Part shown: positions 24,451 to 33,861 of the stretch, piece by piece
Layout of the letters: each line of letters starts with the position of its first letter
Position numbering within the stretch: the stretch's first letter is position 1
Assembly (NCBI RefSeq): GCF_001625015.1
Contig: NZ_LVWJ02000014.1
Location: 1,922,001 to 1,986,000, forward strand
Source: Lewinella sp. 4G2
Lineage (GTDB): Bacteria > Bacteroidota > Bacteroidia > Chitinophagales > Saprospiraceae
Direction: 5' to 3'
Length of the DNA stretch: 64,000 bases
The notes under the pieces: generated by a model
Seen by the model: the letters and a program-made list of their open reading frames with translations, nothing else
What the model was told of the DNA's origin: nothing
The model's database searches: none
Position numbers and translations under genes: made by a program

Positions 24451-24846
24451 ATGAAACTCTTACTCTTTTTCATCTCAGGTCTTTTCTTCGCCGGTACGCC
24501 GGCCGTAGATCAGACGCCGGTTTCCCTGGAAAGTGTCTGCAAAGCAGTCGGTTCGGCGGATGTCCGGGGCCTCATGGCTGCCATGGGTAGCGAGGTTGAA
24601 CTCAGCATTCTCGACGAAGAGGACATGTACAGTAAGGCAGATGCCGGAGCGGCATTAGAAGCTTTTTACAAGAAATTTTCGAAGACGAACTTTGGTAAGG
24701 TCCACCAGGGCGCCTCCAAATCTGACGACGCGGAGTACTGTATCGGTACCCTTTCTACCGATAAGGGTAGCTACCGGGTTTACGTCTACGTTGCCAAACA
24801 GGGTGGGTCCGTGGTCCTCCAGGAATTACGGTTCGACCCTAGCTAA
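24451..24846 (+). CDS. Secreted DUF4783-like protein
   Basis: 131 residues from ATG 24451, chosen because MKLLLFFISGLFFAGTPA is a signal peptide. The mature part follows the DUF4783 pattern of a short NTF2-like fold: SVCKAVGSADVRGLMAAMGSEVELSILDEE, AALEAFYKKFSKTNFGKVHQG, YCIGTLSTDKGSYRVYVYV, and LQELRFDPS at the end. Function unknown; probably periplasmic. Followed by a hairpin at 24875-24901. Confidence 0.8.
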   Translation: MKLLLFFISGLFFAGTPAVDQTPVSLESVCKAVGSADVRGLMAAMGSEVELSILDEEDMYSKADAGAALEAFYKKFSKTNFGKVHQGASKSDDAEYCIGTLSTDKGSYRVYVYVAKQGGSVVLQELRFDPS

Positions 24847-24874
24847 AGGGACCATAATTACCTCTTTTCAGCAG

Positions 24875-24901
24875 TCGCCATCCGGACAAACCGGGTGGCG
24901 A
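24875..24901 (+). terminator. Hairpin after the DUF4783 gene
   Basis: TCGCCATCCGG pairs with CCGGGTGGCGA (one G-U) around a 5-base loop, followed by ATTGTTGT. Weak T-run, moderate support. Confidence 0.6.
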
Positions 24902-25786
24902 TTGTTGTATAAAGCCCAGTGTTTCCGGGGTTTATCCGCGTTTTCAACAAAGATTTTTCCAAATTTTTTAGGTAGTCCGTGTAGTAACATTACCTTTACT
25001 CTCACCAGATTGACCCCTCAGGGGCTCGCTGTAGGTTCAGAATGACGAGCCGAATTCCAAACTTGCTCATTTTTCGGCTGCTGCCGCGGCGGATAAATGA
25101 GACTCGAATTCGGTCATCCTTTCCTGACACGTAAGCGCTCCGTTGGCTGGCTTTTATGATCAAATAGGTGTAACGCATTTGGCCGCCCTGCAACCGGGGT
25201 AGTCTTGGATAGCTCTTTAGCCTTCCGTCCATGCACCGATGTTAACAGCGCTGCTGTACAGCATCGAATTTACCTGCATGAATGAAAGCGCACTATTCAG
25301 TCGTTCCCCAATACTTTGGTCCCCCACTTATCTCCGACATGCGGCTGGTCTCCCAGTGACCACGAAGGCCGTATGCACTGGAACTTACTGAATACACACC
25401 GGTAGCCACGCCTTATCGCTTTCGCTTTCACTTCCTCAGGCTACCCCTTTTCTACATTGTTGGTTACTTCTTTCGATTTGGTACCCGTCCCCGCGCCGCA
25501 TTCAGCCTGCGTGGTAGGGCCCTTCCCGCAATTTCAGCGTGTCGAACTCGAACGAGGTGGTGCTGTCTGGCCACGTTTACATCGTGTGTTTAGCTCACAT
25601 ATTCTTTTCACCACCCTTTTTAAGGGTCTTAGCCCTGATGCCCCAAAGGCATTGCGGCCGGGAGAACCGGACGAGAATTTGAGCGACTGAACGAAGATGA
25701 CGTTGATGGGCGAACCGCTGAAGCCGGGAGAGACGCGATTATATATCTCTTTCATCCCATTTACTCAATTCGTCAACTTACCATAC
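24902..25786. other. Long gene-free interval with small hairpins near its end
   Basis: About 890 bp without a convincing gene on either strand. Near its right end (25617-25740) several short dyads follow each other: AGGGT/ACCCT-type around 25623, a GATGCC/GGCAT pair around 25638, and a CCGGG/CCGG pair around 25660. The frame of the downstream protease is open from 25697, but that stretch lacks a signal peptide and is read as leader. It may be an RNA element or a decayed gene; nothing in it was recognised. Confidence 0.45.
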
Positions 25787-28300
25787 GTGAAAAATTATTT
25801 ATTGCTCCTGGCGCTCCTAGTCGCCAGCTGGGGGCTTAGTGCCCAAATGTCTTCGCTTCAGGAAGTCAAGACCCCCACGGGCATCTTTTCTACCAGTTCT
25901 CAAAAGTCGGTCGCCAGCCAGGCAGTAGCCAAAGAGCTCGCCTCGTTTGCCGGAATGGAAACCGACCCCGAGACCTACGCTCAGTTGGTAGACTCCGCAC
26001 CCGAAGACTGGACGCTGGACATCCCCGCAAATGGGGTAACTCCCGCAGGGCTGCAACTGAAGCTACGGCGCAATAACATTATTCGCGATGGTGCCCGGGT
26101 CCGCCTGGCCTCCACTGGCGCCTTCGCTACCGATATCCACCTTGGTTACCACTACATCGGCGAAGTAGTCGGCCAGCCTGACAGCCGAGTGGCCTTCAGT
26201 TTGCTCGACAATGAAATGATGGGTACCATCGATATGGCAGACGGCAAACGCCTCTCCATCGGTAAAGTCGAAAACATCACTAAATCAGCCGGCCAGCCCG
26301 ATGCCTACATCATATTCCCCGACGACCAACTGGCCGAACGCCAGGAGCTTGACTGTGCTACGGATGATAACGGGGGAACCTACAGCGATCAGGACCTCGC
26401 CTACGTGACCGAAAAAAGTACTTCCGTCGGTTGTGTGGATATGTACATGGAGGTCGATTACGACATCGTCCAGAACAAGGGCGGCGTTTCCGCCGGTTCC
26501 CAGTACGTAACGGCCATCTTCAACCAGGTAGCCATTCTTTACGATGACATCAACGTGGATCTCTACATCAGCGAGATGTTTGCCTGGGATAGCCCCAGCC
26601 CCTACGGCGGTGCTTCCAGTCTGGATTATCTCCGTGGCTTCCAGGCCTACCGCAACTCCTTCAACGGAGACCTGGCCCACCTCGTCGCCTACGGTGCGAG
26701 TGGCGGGGTAGCCGTGCTAAATGGTCTATGCCATTTCAATCCGGATAACAAAATGAGTTTTGCCTCCGTGCACTCCAACTACGCTAACGTACCTACTTAC
26801 TCCTGGTCCGTGATGGTAATGGCCCACGAAATTGGCCACCAGTTGGGTTCTCAGCACACCCACGCCTGTGTTTGGAACGGTAACGGAACGGCCATCGACG
26901 GTTGTGCCGGTGGCACGGAGGGTAGTTGCCCCAACCCCGGTTACCCCCAAGGCGGTGGAACGATCATGTCCTACTGTCACTTACGCCCCGGTATCGGTAT
27001 TAACTTCAACCGCGGCTTTGGGCCTCAGCCTTCCTCCGTCATTCAGGGCCGGGTATCCGCTTCTCAGGGTTGTCTGAACAATGACTGTGACAACCGCGGT
27101 GGCGATGGCAACGGCGGCGGTGGAGACGGTGACGGAGGTAACGGCGGCGGCGACGGAAGTGGCGGCGGCGACGGCGGTGACCCCAACTGCCCCGGCGGTC
27201 GCAACGTAGAATTCCGCCTCACGCTGGATGACTTCGGTATGGAAACTACCTGGGCCATCCGAACCGAAAATGGCCTCGTCGTTACGACCGGTGGCCCCTA
27301 CGAGAAAAAAGCAAAAGGCCAGACGATCGTCCGCCGGAATATCTGTTTGCCCGACGGTTGCTACCTGCTCGAGGTAATGGACGACCACGGCGACGGCATC
27401 TGCTGCGAGTACGGTAACGGAAGTTACCAGCTCACTAGCTCGGACGGTACTCTACTTGCAGGTGGCGACGGTACTTTCGAATTCAGTTCCATCCGCGATT
27501 TCTGTGTCGACGGCGCAGGAGGCAACGGCGGCGATGGAGACGGCGACGGCGACGACAACGACGTTGATTGCCCCGCGTTCGACTTCAACGTTTACCCACC
27601 CATCAGCTACGGTACCAACCAGGATGACGGTACGGTTGAAGTGCAGGATTCTGGTTCTACCATTTACCTGGAAAACAACGCTTGGAAAGCCATTGATTAC
27701 GACTACAACATCACGGCGAATACCTGGGTATCCTTCTACTTCAAATCTACCAAGCAGGGTGAAGTCCACGGCTTCGGTTTTGATAACAACCAGGTCATCA
27801 GTTCCAGCTACAGCTTCCGCCTCTATGGCACCCAGGCTTGGGGCATCAGCAACTTCAATAACTACGACGGCTCCGGCGAATGGGCGTATTACGAAGTTCC
27901 TGTCGGCCAGTTCTACACCGGTCTGACGAACTACATCTTCTTCATCGCCGACCAGGATATTGGTAGCCAGGATGGCAACAGCTACTTCCGCAGCTTCACC
28001 CTCACTGAAGGGCAGCCGTGTAACAACGCGCGTAGCCTGCAGGAAAATGGCGGTCTGCCCGAGTTTGAAGGCACGGGCTTGCAGCTCGCTCCCAACCCGG
28101 CCGATACTGAGATTCGCGTCACCGTCCCCGGTGCTAGCGAAACCGTAAACTACCAAGTGCTCGACATCAACGGGCGTGAACTGCTCAAGGGTAATATCAA
28201 CCCCGGTGGTGAGCGCGTATCCGTTTCCAGTCTTCCTTCCGGAGCCTACCTCCTGCGTACGGGAGATGGTCAGGTGAAGCGGTTTACCGTCACGCGCTAG
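25787..28300 (+). CDS. Secreted reprolysin-like zinc metalloprotease with T9SS type A sorting domain
   Basis: 837 residues from GTG 25787, chosen because MKNYLLLLALLVASWGLSAQ is a signal peptide; the frame extends 30 codons further up. A propeptide-like region (to about 200) is followed by an M12B/reprolysin-type catalytic domain with MAHEIGHQLGSQHTH (His347, His351, His357 as zinc ligands) and a Met-turn in GTIMSYCH. Then come a glycine/aspartate-rich linker (near 430-465), a domain with GDGICCEYGNGSYQL, a second GD-rich linker, a beta-sandwich, and a C-terminal LAPNPADTEIRV...GAYLLRTG sorting domain. It would be exported by the T9SS and attached to or shed from the cell surface. Confidence 0.93.
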   Translation: MKNYLLLLALLVASWGLSAQMSSLQEVKTPTGIFSTSSQKSVASQAVAKELASFAGMETDPETYAQLVDSAPEDWTLDIPANGVTPAGLQLKLRRNNIIRDGARVRLASTGAFATDIHLGYHYIGEVVGQPDSRVAFSLLDNEMMGTIDMADGKRLSIGKVENITKSAGQPDAYIIFPDDQLAERQELDCATDDNGGTYSDQDLAYVTEKSTSVGCVDMYMEVDYDIVQNKGGVSAGSQYVTAIFNQVAILYDDINVDLYISEMFAWDSPSPYGGASSLDYLRGFQAYRNSFNGDLAHLVAYGASGGVAVLNGLCHFNPDNKMSFASVHSNYANVPTYSWSVMVMAHEIGHQLGSQHTHACVWNGNGTAIDGCAGGTEGSCPNPGYPQGGGTIMSYCHLRPGIGINFNRGFGPQPSSVIQGRVSASQGCLNNDCDNRGGDGNGGGGDGDGGNGGGDGSGGGDGGDPNCPGGRNVEFRLTLDDFGMETTWAIRTENGLVVTTGGPYEKKAKGQTIVRRNICLPDGCYLLEVMDDHGDGICCEYGNGSYQLTSSDGTLLAGGDGTFEFSSIRDFCVDGAGGNGGDGDGDGDDNDVDCPAFDFNVYPPISYGTNQDDGTVEVQDSGSTIYLENNAWKAIDYDYNITANTWVSFYFKSTKQGEVHGFGFDNNQVISSSYSFRLYGTQAWGISNFNNYDGSGEWAYYEVPVGQFYTGLTNYIFFIADQDIGSQDGNSYFRSFTLTEGQPCNNARSLQENGGLPEFEGTGLQLAPNPADTEIRVTVPGASETVNYQVLDINGRELLKGNINPGGERVSVSSLPSGAYLLRTGDGQVKRFTVTR

Positions 28301-28357
28301 AGAATTTTGCGGGCGGCGAGGACGGTTTTCCTGCTTCGCCGCCCCCCCGAGATATAC

Positions 28358-29371
28358 TTAGTCTATGGACTTAACAACTCGTCTTATCTCACGTATGCTT
28401 TGTTTTTTTATACAGCTGAAGTGTCCCCTAGGGCATTTTTGAAATCCAATTTTTGAACAGGGGCGGCAGTCGAGATCCAGGATCTCCTGCCGCCTTTCTT
28501 TTTCCAGCCCCTCCTGTCCGGGCAGGTAGGGGTACATCCCCAATGCAGGAACGGTGTTCCCCCATACGCTTACAATCGGTTTTTTGAAGGCAGCCGCGAC
28601 GTGCATCAAGCCCGTATCGTGCGTCAGTACCACCCGGGCCTGCCGGACCAAGTCTGCGGAGCCCGCCAGATTAAAAGCGCCGCAAGCGTTGCTTACATGA
28701 TCCAGTCCAGCTGACAACCGCGCTCCAATTTCTCTTTCCGCCGGGCCGCCCAGTAGCACGATCGCTTCGTCGTGGTCTTCACAGAACTCCCGCATTTGCG
28801 CTTCCGTCAGGCGTTTGGTGGCGTGGGCCGCTCCGATGACGAATGCTACGTAGCGGTTGGGAATCCCCACCTCCTTTAGATCAACCCGGTCTTTCTCGGG
28901 GATGAAATAATCAAGCCCCTTCCCGTCGTCCACGACGCCAAAGGGCGCCGCTGCGGCCAGATAGCGCTGCACAATGTGGACGTCCGGCATCCGGTCGATC
29001 TTGAACCGCGTCAGTAAAAACTTCTCGTAGTTCAGCTTGTCAAATGTCTTCGTGCGCGGCCGCGGGTGCGGTGCAAAGGGTTGGGCGAGCCGGGCCTTCA
29101 GCTCCAGGGTCCGCAAATTACCGTGGAGGTCGATACAACCGTCGTACCCCGCCTCGGCCAACTGTTTAGCTACTTCGGATAGATCCTTCCTAATGCTTAT
29201 AACCCGGTCAACGTGAGGATTAGCCTCCAGTATACTGGCAAAGGGTGCTTTCGTCAAAAAGTGTACCTCCGCCCCGGTCTGTTCCTTCACGCAACGGATG
29301 ACCGGCGTCGTCAGGACGATGTCCCCGATGGAGGAAAAACGGACAATCAGGATCTTTTTAAACTGGCGCAA
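28358..29371 (-). CDS. Glycosyltransferase family 9 (heptosyltransferase-like)
   Basis: 337 residues. The GT-B fold starts KKILIVRFSSIGDIVLTTPVIRCVKEQ, the hallmark of GT9/heptosyltransferases, and carries AFVIGAAHATKRLTEAQMREF, IVLLGGPAERE, and the C-terminal VLTHDTGLMHVAAAFKKPIVSVWGNT nucleotide-sugar site. It likely adds a sugar to the lipopolysaccharide core from the cytoplasmic face. It sits 19 bp downstream of an SdiA-regulated-like gene on the same strand. A cysteine-rich tail (LDCRPCSKIGFQKCPRGHFSC) is common in Bacteroidota members. Confidence 0.92.
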   Translation of the reverse strand: MRQFKKILIVRFSSIGDIVLTTPVIRCVKEQTGAEVHFLTKAPFASILEANPHVDRVISIRKDLSEVAKQLAEAGYDGCIDLHGNLRTLELKARLAQPFAPHPRPRTKTFDKLNYEKFLLTRFKIDRMPDVHIVQRYLAAAAPFGVVDDGKGLDYFIPEKDRVDLKEVGIPNRYVAFVIGAAHATKRLTEAQMREFCEDHDEAIVLLGGPAEREIGARLSAGLDHVSNACGAFNLAGSADLVRQARVVLTHDTGLMHVAAAFKKPIVSVWGNTVPALGMYPYLPGQEGLEKERRQEILDLDCRPCSKIGFQKCPRGHFSCIKKQSIREIRRVVKSID

Positions 29372-29390
29372 AGGAGGGAGGCTGTAGTGG

Positions 29391-30278
29391 CTATCGAATC
29401 AGCGGAAGCCGAAATATACGCGCCCGCGCCTTCCCCCGGGCCTCCGTGGAGATGTAGAGTGAGCCATCCTTAGCAAAAGCCAAGCCCTCTGGCTGCGGGA
29501 AAAATTCCTTGGGAAGTCTCGCTACGTTCAGCAGCCGCCCTTCGGGTGATAGTACCATCAGGACTTTCCCGTGGGAGGATACCAGGTAAAGATTACCCGT
29601 CCCCGGCTGAATGGCCAATGCAGATGGGGCCAGGTCGTACTTCTCCTCCTCGCTGAAAAACTCTAGTAGATACTGCCGTAGCGGGCAGGCCTCCATCTGG
29701 TTCAGGAACTGATTCACCTGCTTGCGGCGAATGCTGTAAACGGGGTCTTCAATGAGCGACTTGCTCTCGAGATCGAAAGCAAAAATGTACCGCCCGTCCT
29801 TGTCATTCCCGTCGTCCTTGGCGTCGCGTTTGCAGGCCAGCAATAGTCGGTTCCTTGCCGCGTCGTAGGCTAAGCCTTCAACGTCGTTCTCTTCGTTCAG
29901 GCGGGTATTGTACTTCTCTACGTGTTGGTCGGGCTGACCGGCGCGGGTGATCTGGTAAAGAGTGCCCGTGTTTTTGGACACCCAAATATCTTCTCCCACC
30001 GCTTCCACGCCTTCGTAATCTCCGTCTTTCCAGAAGTTGATGCCCCAGAGTACCTGCCCCGCCGCGTTGATGCGGTAGACTTTCCCTTCCTCATCCTGCA
30101 CGGCCAGCAATTCATCGTCCCGATCGTGCGCCATGGAAAGCCCGCTGATCTCTTCCAACTCGGCGGGCAAGGAACTGATCAGGGTAGGTTGGTCCAGATT
30201 AAACGGAATTCCATCCGCCTGAGCGCAGGCCAAACCGGGGAGGCAACAACAGAACAATCCTACCAGTAAACGAAGCAT
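29391..30278 (-). CDS. SdiA-regulated domain protein, secreted beta-propeller
   Basis: 295 residues from ATG 30278, chosen because MLRLLVGLFCCCLPGLACAQ is a signal peptide. The mature part is built of blades with ISGLSMAHDRDDELLAVQDEEGKVYRI, YEGVEAVGEDIWVSKNTGTLYQI, NDVEGLAYDAARNRLLLACK and PSALAIQPGTGNLYLVSSHGKVL, the pattern of the SdiA-regulated/phytase-esterase-like propeller family. Role unknown; the name comes from distant E. coli relatives. Probably cotranscribed with the GT9 gene downstream. Confidence 0.85.
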   Translation of the reverse strand: MLRLLVGLFCCCLPGLACAQADGIPFNLDQPTLISSLPAELEEISGLSMAHDRDDELLAVQDEEGKVYRINAAGQVLWGINFWKDGDYEGVEAVGEDIWVSKNTGTLYQITRAGQPDQHVEKYNTRLNEENDVEGLAYDAARNRLLLACKRDAKDDGNDKDGRYIFAFDLESKSLIEDPVYSIRRKQVNQFLNQMEACPLRQYLLEFFSEEEKYDLAPSALAIQPGTGNLYLVSSHGKVLMVLSPEGRLLNVARLPKEFFPQPEGLAFAKDGSLYISTEARGKARARIFRLPLIR

Positions 30279-30376
30279 GAAGAAGATTTGACAAGGCGCA
30301 GGGGAGCGCAAAATTGCTGAAAAATAAAACGACGTAGGGCGGACCAATATTTTCCCACAAATTGTGGCCAGTGAGC

Positions 30377-30385
30377 TACTTTTGC
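30377..30385 (+). promoter_or_regulatory. -7 box (TAnnTTTG) of pdeM
   Basis: TACTTTTGC lies nine bases before the ATG at 30394, so the transcript would be leaderless or nearly so. No good -33 TTTG at the usual distance. Confidence 0.5.
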
Positions 30386-30393
30386 CACCGATT

Positions 30394-31041
30394 ATGGAGG
30401 AAGTTTACATCAACGGTAATCGGTTGCTTTTGCATCCCCAGAAGGCCATTTATTGGCCGGCCGAAAAAGCCCTACTACTGAGCGATCTCCACCTGGGGAA
30501 AGGTGCCCACTTCCGTAAAGCGGGCATTCCCGTCCCTCCAGCAGTTGCGGACGTCAACTTCCGCCGCCTGGATATGCTCATCGAAGATTGCCGGCCCGAG
30601 CGCGTCCTCTTTCTGGGGGATCTCTTTCACAGCGACCACAACCACGTCTGGGGGATGTTCTGCGACTACCTCTGCGAGCACGATGGCATCAGCTTTGAAC
30701 TCGTCCCTGGCAACCACGATATCCTACCGGAGAGTGCTTACGCGGAGAGTTGTATGAAGATGTTGCCGGAAATCTACGTCCTCGGTAACCTCTGCCTGAG
30801 CCACCACCCACTGGAGGAAGAGCAAATCCCGGCGGATACCTACAACATCTACGGGCACATCCACCCCTGCGTGCGGCTCATCGATGTAGCGGGCAACGGG
30901 ATGAAGCTACCCGCCTTCTTCTTTGGCCCGACAGCTGGTATCCTCCCCGCGTTTGGGGAGTTCACCGGCTGCGCCGAGGTTAAGGCCCGGGCGGGCGACC
31001 GGGTATTCGTGCTGGCGGAAGGATCCGTAATTGGTTTCTAG
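30394..31041 (+). CDS. pdeM: Ligase-associated DNA damage response endonuclease PdeM
   Basis: 215 residues from ATG 30394; a GTG/TTG-type extension upstream would overlap the -7 box. Calcineurin-like phosphoesterase motifs are in order: LLLSDLHLGKGAHFRKAG (metal Asp/His), LFLGDLFHSDHN, LVPGNHD, and the late CLSHHP and IYGHIHP His pairs. In other bacteria pdeM travels with an ATP-dependent ligase, an exonuclease and a helicase that act in DNA repair; here it stands alone, convergent to ppa. Confidence 0.92.
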   Translation: MEEVYINGNRLLLHPQKAIYWPAEKALLLSDLHLGKGAHFRKAGIPVPPAVADVNFRRLDMLIEDCRPERVLFLGDLFHSDHNHVWGMFCDYLCEHDGISFELVPGNHDILPESAYAESCMKMLPEIYVLGNLCLSHHPLEEEQIPADTYNIYGHIHPCVRLIDVAGNGMKLPAFFFGPTAGILPAFGEFTGCAEVKARAGDRVFVLAEGSVIGF

Positions 31042-31072
31042 CACCAGCTCTCCTGTCCTTCCTATTCAGTCT

Positions 31073-31798
31073 TTACAGTCCGTCCAGTACCCGGTCACGG
31101 CGTTGCCCGAAGCTCATAGCTTCCATCAGCGTCGTGGACATTACGTCCTCCAGGTTGCCGTAGTGCTCGTGGTAATCTTCGCGGCTGGCCTGGATGACGG
31201 CTTTGGCCTCTTCGGCGCCGTAGATATCGGTGATTTCGCACTTCGGTTCTTCGCCCGGCAGTTGCTTGTAGGTCAGGAAGTAGTGCTGTAGGCGATCGAG
31301 GATGGACTTGGGAAGGTCCTTTACGTCGCGCCAGGTATCGTACACCTCGTCGTTCTCGAGTACGGCGATGATCTTATCGTCCGCCTCACCACCATCGAGC
31401 ATGCGGAAACCGCCGATGGGACGCGCTTTCACGATGATGTTACCGTGGGTCACTTCCCGTTCGGTGAGTACGCAAATGTCCAGCGGGTCACCGTCGCCAA
31501 CGATGTTTTTACGGCCAGTTTGCTCCATACAGTACTCCGCCACGTGGTCCATGCAGTAAGTCTGCGGTACGAATCCGTAAAGGGCAGGCACGATGTTGGA
31601 GAATTTCTGGGGCCGGTCAATTTTGAGGTAGCCAGACTTCTTGTCGATCTCGTACTTCACCGTATCGCTCGGGATTACTTCAATGAATGAAGTCAGGATT
31701 TCCGGTGCGCGGGAGCCAATTTCGATGCCGTGCCAGGGGTGGCTGGCGTAACGAAGACCAATTAATTTCCAGAGTTTATCGTAAGCTTCGGGGCCCAT
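31073..31798 (-). CDS. ppa: Inorganic pyrophosphatase, family I
   Basis: 241 residues from ATG 31798. An upstream GTG at 31843 would add 15 residues, but the DNA between carries a TAnnTTTG -7 box (31825-31833, minus strand), which places the transcript start after that GTG. The enzyme hydrolyses pyrophosphate to drive biosynthesis. Core sites: KYEIDKKSGYLKIDRP, NIVPALYGFVPQTYC and the metal-binding DGDPLDICVL, followed by PIGGFRMLDGGEADDKIIAV. The length suits the eukaryote-like family I branch. Confidence 0.95.
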   Translation of the reverse strand: MGPEAYDKLWKLIGLRYASHPWHGIEIGSRAPEILTSFIEVIPSDTVKYEIDKKSGYLKIDRPQKFSNIVPALYGFVPQTYCMDHVAEYCMEQTGRKNIVGDGDPLDICVLTEREVTHGNIIVKARPIGGFRMLDGGEADDKIIAVLENDEVYDTWRDVKDLPKSILDRLQHYFLTYKQLPGEEPKCEITDIYGAEEAKAVIQASREDYHEHYGNLEDVMSTTLMEAMSFGQRRDRVLDGL

Positions 31799-31824
31799 TT
31801 CAGAAGGGTTTTTGGGTTTGGGCC

Positions 31825-31833
31825 GCAAAGGTA
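31825..31833 (-). promoter_or_regulatory. -7 box (TACCTTTGC) of ppa
   Basis: The minus strand reads TACCTTTGC about 26 bp before ATG 31798. It falls inside the longer reading frame and so argues for the shorter protein. Confidence 0.6.
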
Positions 31834-31880
31834 CGGCCCCCACCGTGGCTGGTCAACGTTTCCGGCAGAACGTTCTTTTG

Positions 31881-31897
31881 GGCGCTGACGCAGGTGG
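31881..31897 (-). repeat. 17-mer repeat, degenerate (15/17)
   Basis: The plus strand reads GGCGCTGACGCAGGTGG in the gap between ppa and modC. Two mismatches to the exact form. Confidence 0.55.
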
Positions 31898-31948
31898 ATA
31901 GTTTAGTCGGACATCGTAAGCGTTCACTAAGGGTGATGCCTACGCTAA

Positions 31949-32800
31949 TTAGGACGTAGCTTTTTCAATTTGGATACCCGCAGCGGAGAAAGTAAGATGG
32001 ACGGCTACGCCCACCTCCAAAAGCGGAGCCGCCGCCGGCCAATCAACCGTGAACACATCGCTCCCTAAACGTACGGTCAGGCGCATTCCGGAGGGACCAG
32101 TACTGAGCTCACTGACGTAGCCGATCAGTTGCCCTTCCCGCTTAAAGTAAGCCTCCGGGCTACCCGAGAAGACCACCTTCCCTTCGTGCAGGACGAGAAT
32201 GCGGTCCGCCAACTTCCGTAACTCATCTTCGTCGTGGCTGATCAGGATAGTAGGGCAGGAGCGGTGCTTCCGTAACCGGAGAAGTTGATGGTGGAGATGA
32301 CTACGAAGTTGGCCGTCCAGGGCGGATAGTGGTTCGTCCAGTAGTAGTAGTCTGGGTTGCTGGGCCAACGCTCGGGCCAACGCCACCCGCTGCTGCTGCC
32401 CACCGGAAAGCTGGCCTGGGAGCTGGTCGCTAAGCCCCAGCAATTGAAAAGATTCCAGTAATTCATCTTGGTAAGGGTCGTCGGCGATAGGGCTGGCGTA
32501 GCGCAAATTCTCCGCTACCGTCAGGTTGGGGAACAGGGCGTAATCCTGAAATACGAAACCGATCCCCCGTGCGGCGGGCGGGGTGAGTGTCCGCCCAGCG
32601 TACCAGGTCTCGTCACCGAAATCGATGCGGCCGCCGTCGGGCTCCAGCAAACCGGCAATCATCCGCAGCGTGGAGGTCTTTCCTACGCCCGAGGGTCCGT
32701 AGATCCCCAGCGTTTCTTCCGCACCGACCTCGAATTGTACGGCAAGGTCCATCGGGCCCGCACCACCGGATAATCGTTTGTGCAAATCAACCCGAATCAT
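31949..32800 (-). CDS. modC: Molybdate ABC transporter ATP-binding protein
   Basis: 283 residues. ABC ATPase motifs: Walker [11 protein letters not shown]-loop [14 protein letters not shown], signature [15 protein letters not shown], Walker [13 protein letters not shown] and a switch His in ILISHDEDE. The C-terminal 70 residues ([27 protein letters not shown]) form a short TOBE/Mop-like domain typical of molybdate importers. Its start overlaps the modB stop by 4 bp, so the two are translationally coupled. No modA lies beside them. Confidence 0.9.
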   Translation of the reverse strand: MIRVDLHKRLSGGAGPMDLAVQFEVGAEETLGIYGPSGVGKTSTLRMIAGLLEPDGGRIDFGDETWYAGRTLTPPAARGIGFVFQDYALFPNLTVAENLRYASPIADDPYQDELLESFQLLGLSDQLPGQLSGGQQQRVALARALAQQPRLLLLDEPLSALDGQLRSHLHHQLLRLRKHRSCPTILISHDEDELRKLADRILVLHEGKVVFSGSPEAYFKREGQLIGYVSELSTGPSGMRLTVRLGSDVFTVDWPAAAPLLEVGVAVHLTFSAAGIQIEKATS

Positions 32801-33468
32801 GGGACGAGGCGGCGCAACGTCCGCGGTTTGATGGCGTAGACGAACAATAGGATGCTAAAGCAGATCGCAAAGAGCACCAGGGAATAAAGGTGAGCGCCGG
32901 CGTAATTCAACGACTCTACCTCGTCGTAGATCGCGATGGAGGCCACCCGCGTCTCACCCGGGATGTTGCCGCCAATCATCAGGACCACCCCAAATTCTCC
33001 AATCGTATGCGCAAAAGAGAGCACTACGGCCGCCAGTAGGGCCGGACGAATGTTAGGCAGCTCAATCCGCCGCAGGGTTTCCCATCTGCTCTTTCCCATC
33101 AGGTAGCTGGCGTCCAGTATGGATTGGGGTAATCCCTCCAGGCCCGCCTGCAACGGATGCACCATGAAGGGTAGGCTGTAGACCATCGAAGCAATGACGA
33201 GACCCGGAAAAGAGAAGGCCAGGCGAAGGCCGAATACCTCATTCAGCCAGCCTCCCAATCCACTCGTAGGGCTGAACGCCAGCAGGAAGTAGAATCCGAG
33301 GACGGTAGGGGGCAACACCAGTGGCATCCCCACCAAACTCTGCACCAGCGGCAGCGCCCAACTCTTCGAACGCGCTAACCACCACGCGAGCGGAAGGGCT
33401 ACGAAAAACAGCAGTACCGTCGTGACGGTAGCTAGTTTTAGGGTAAGAATGATCGGGGCAAAGTCCAT
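32797..33468 (-). CDS. modB: Molybdate ABC transporter permease
   Basis: 223 residues, five or six membrane helices. The family start is clear (FAPIILTLKLATVTTVLLFFVALPLAWWLARS), as are GMPLVLPPTVLGFYFLL and the EAA loop equivalent DASYLMGKSRWETLRRIELPNIRPALLAAVVLSFAHTIGEFGVVLMIGGNIPG, which docks the ATPase. It forms a dimeric pore with ModC for molybdate or tungstate. It follows the 120-residue membrane protein gene by 30 bp. Confidence 0.93.
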   Translation of the reverse strand: MDFAPIILTLKLATVTTVLLFFVALPLAWWLARSKSWALPLVQSLVGMPLVLPPTVLGFYFLLAFSPTSGLGGWLNEVFGLRLAFSFPGLVIASMVYSLPFMVHPLQAGLEGLPQSILDASYLMGKSRWETLRRIELPNIRPALLAAVVLSFAHTIGEFGVVLMIGGNIPGETRVASIAIYDEVESLNYAGAHLYSLVLFAICFSILLFVYAIKPRTLRRLVP

Positions 33469-33498
33469 GCAGCCCGCAAGATAGGTTGCCCCACTACA

Positions 33499-33861
33499 TC
33501 ACGGGGTAGCCGCCCGGGGCCGTGGATTGACGAAAAAGTAAAACACCAGCCCACCAAGCCCGTAGGCAATGTAGTCGTAAGGATCCGCCGTAAACGCGTC
33601 GGACCAGCGGGGGAAGAAGAACTCAAAAATGACTGCCAAGAATACCGTACTGATCACCGTTTCGAGCACCGTTAAACGGCCCCGATCAAATAAGTAGCGG
33701 CGCTCTACGGTGAGTAGACCCAGCATGACGGGGATACTAAGGAAGGGATCCAGGTAAGCGTGGAAGAAGGGTACGTCGATGCCTAGTCCTTTCTGTAGCA
33801 ATTGGTGGACCAAGAAGAGACCAACGCAAACCCAAAATACCGGTCGGAAAGCTTTCAACAT
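33499..33861 (-). CDS. Small membrane protein, three to four helices
   Basis: 120 residues from ATG 33861 (MLKAFRPVFWVCVGLFLVHQLLQ), overlapping the upstream stop by one base (TGATG). Hydrophobic helices lie near residues 8-25, 40-55, 62-80 and 95-112, with an F.HAYLDPFLSIPVMLGLLTVERRYLF centre. This resembles a small family often labelled magnesium citrate secondary transporter in Bacteroidota genomes; the label is unproven here. Part of the lipase-to-modC gene run. Confidence 0.7.
   Translation of the reverse strand: MLKAFRPVFWVCVGLFLVHQLLQKGLGIDVPFFHAYLDPFLSIPVMLGLLTVERRYLFDRGRLTVLETVISTVFLAVIFEFFFPRWSDAFTADPYDYIAYGLGGLVFYFFVNPRPRAATP

Noticed and set aside
25534..25755. 73-codon minus frame in the large gap
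   Set aside because: No signal, no motif, overlaps the dyads and the leader of the protease gene; insufficient support.
27085..27185. GGCGGNGAC-type low-complexity DNA
   Set aside because: It is coding sequence for a Gly/Asp-rich linker in the metalloprotease, with a second similar linker near 27520; not a DNA element.
29054..29070. 15/17 match to the 17-mer inside the GT9 gene
   Set aside because: Two mismatches in the palindromic part and a GC-rich context; too weak to keep.
33342..33358. 16/17 match to the 17-mer inside modB
   Set aside because: It encodes the ALPLVQ stretch in a membrane helix that family members share in type, so chance plus protein constraint is enough; not counted.
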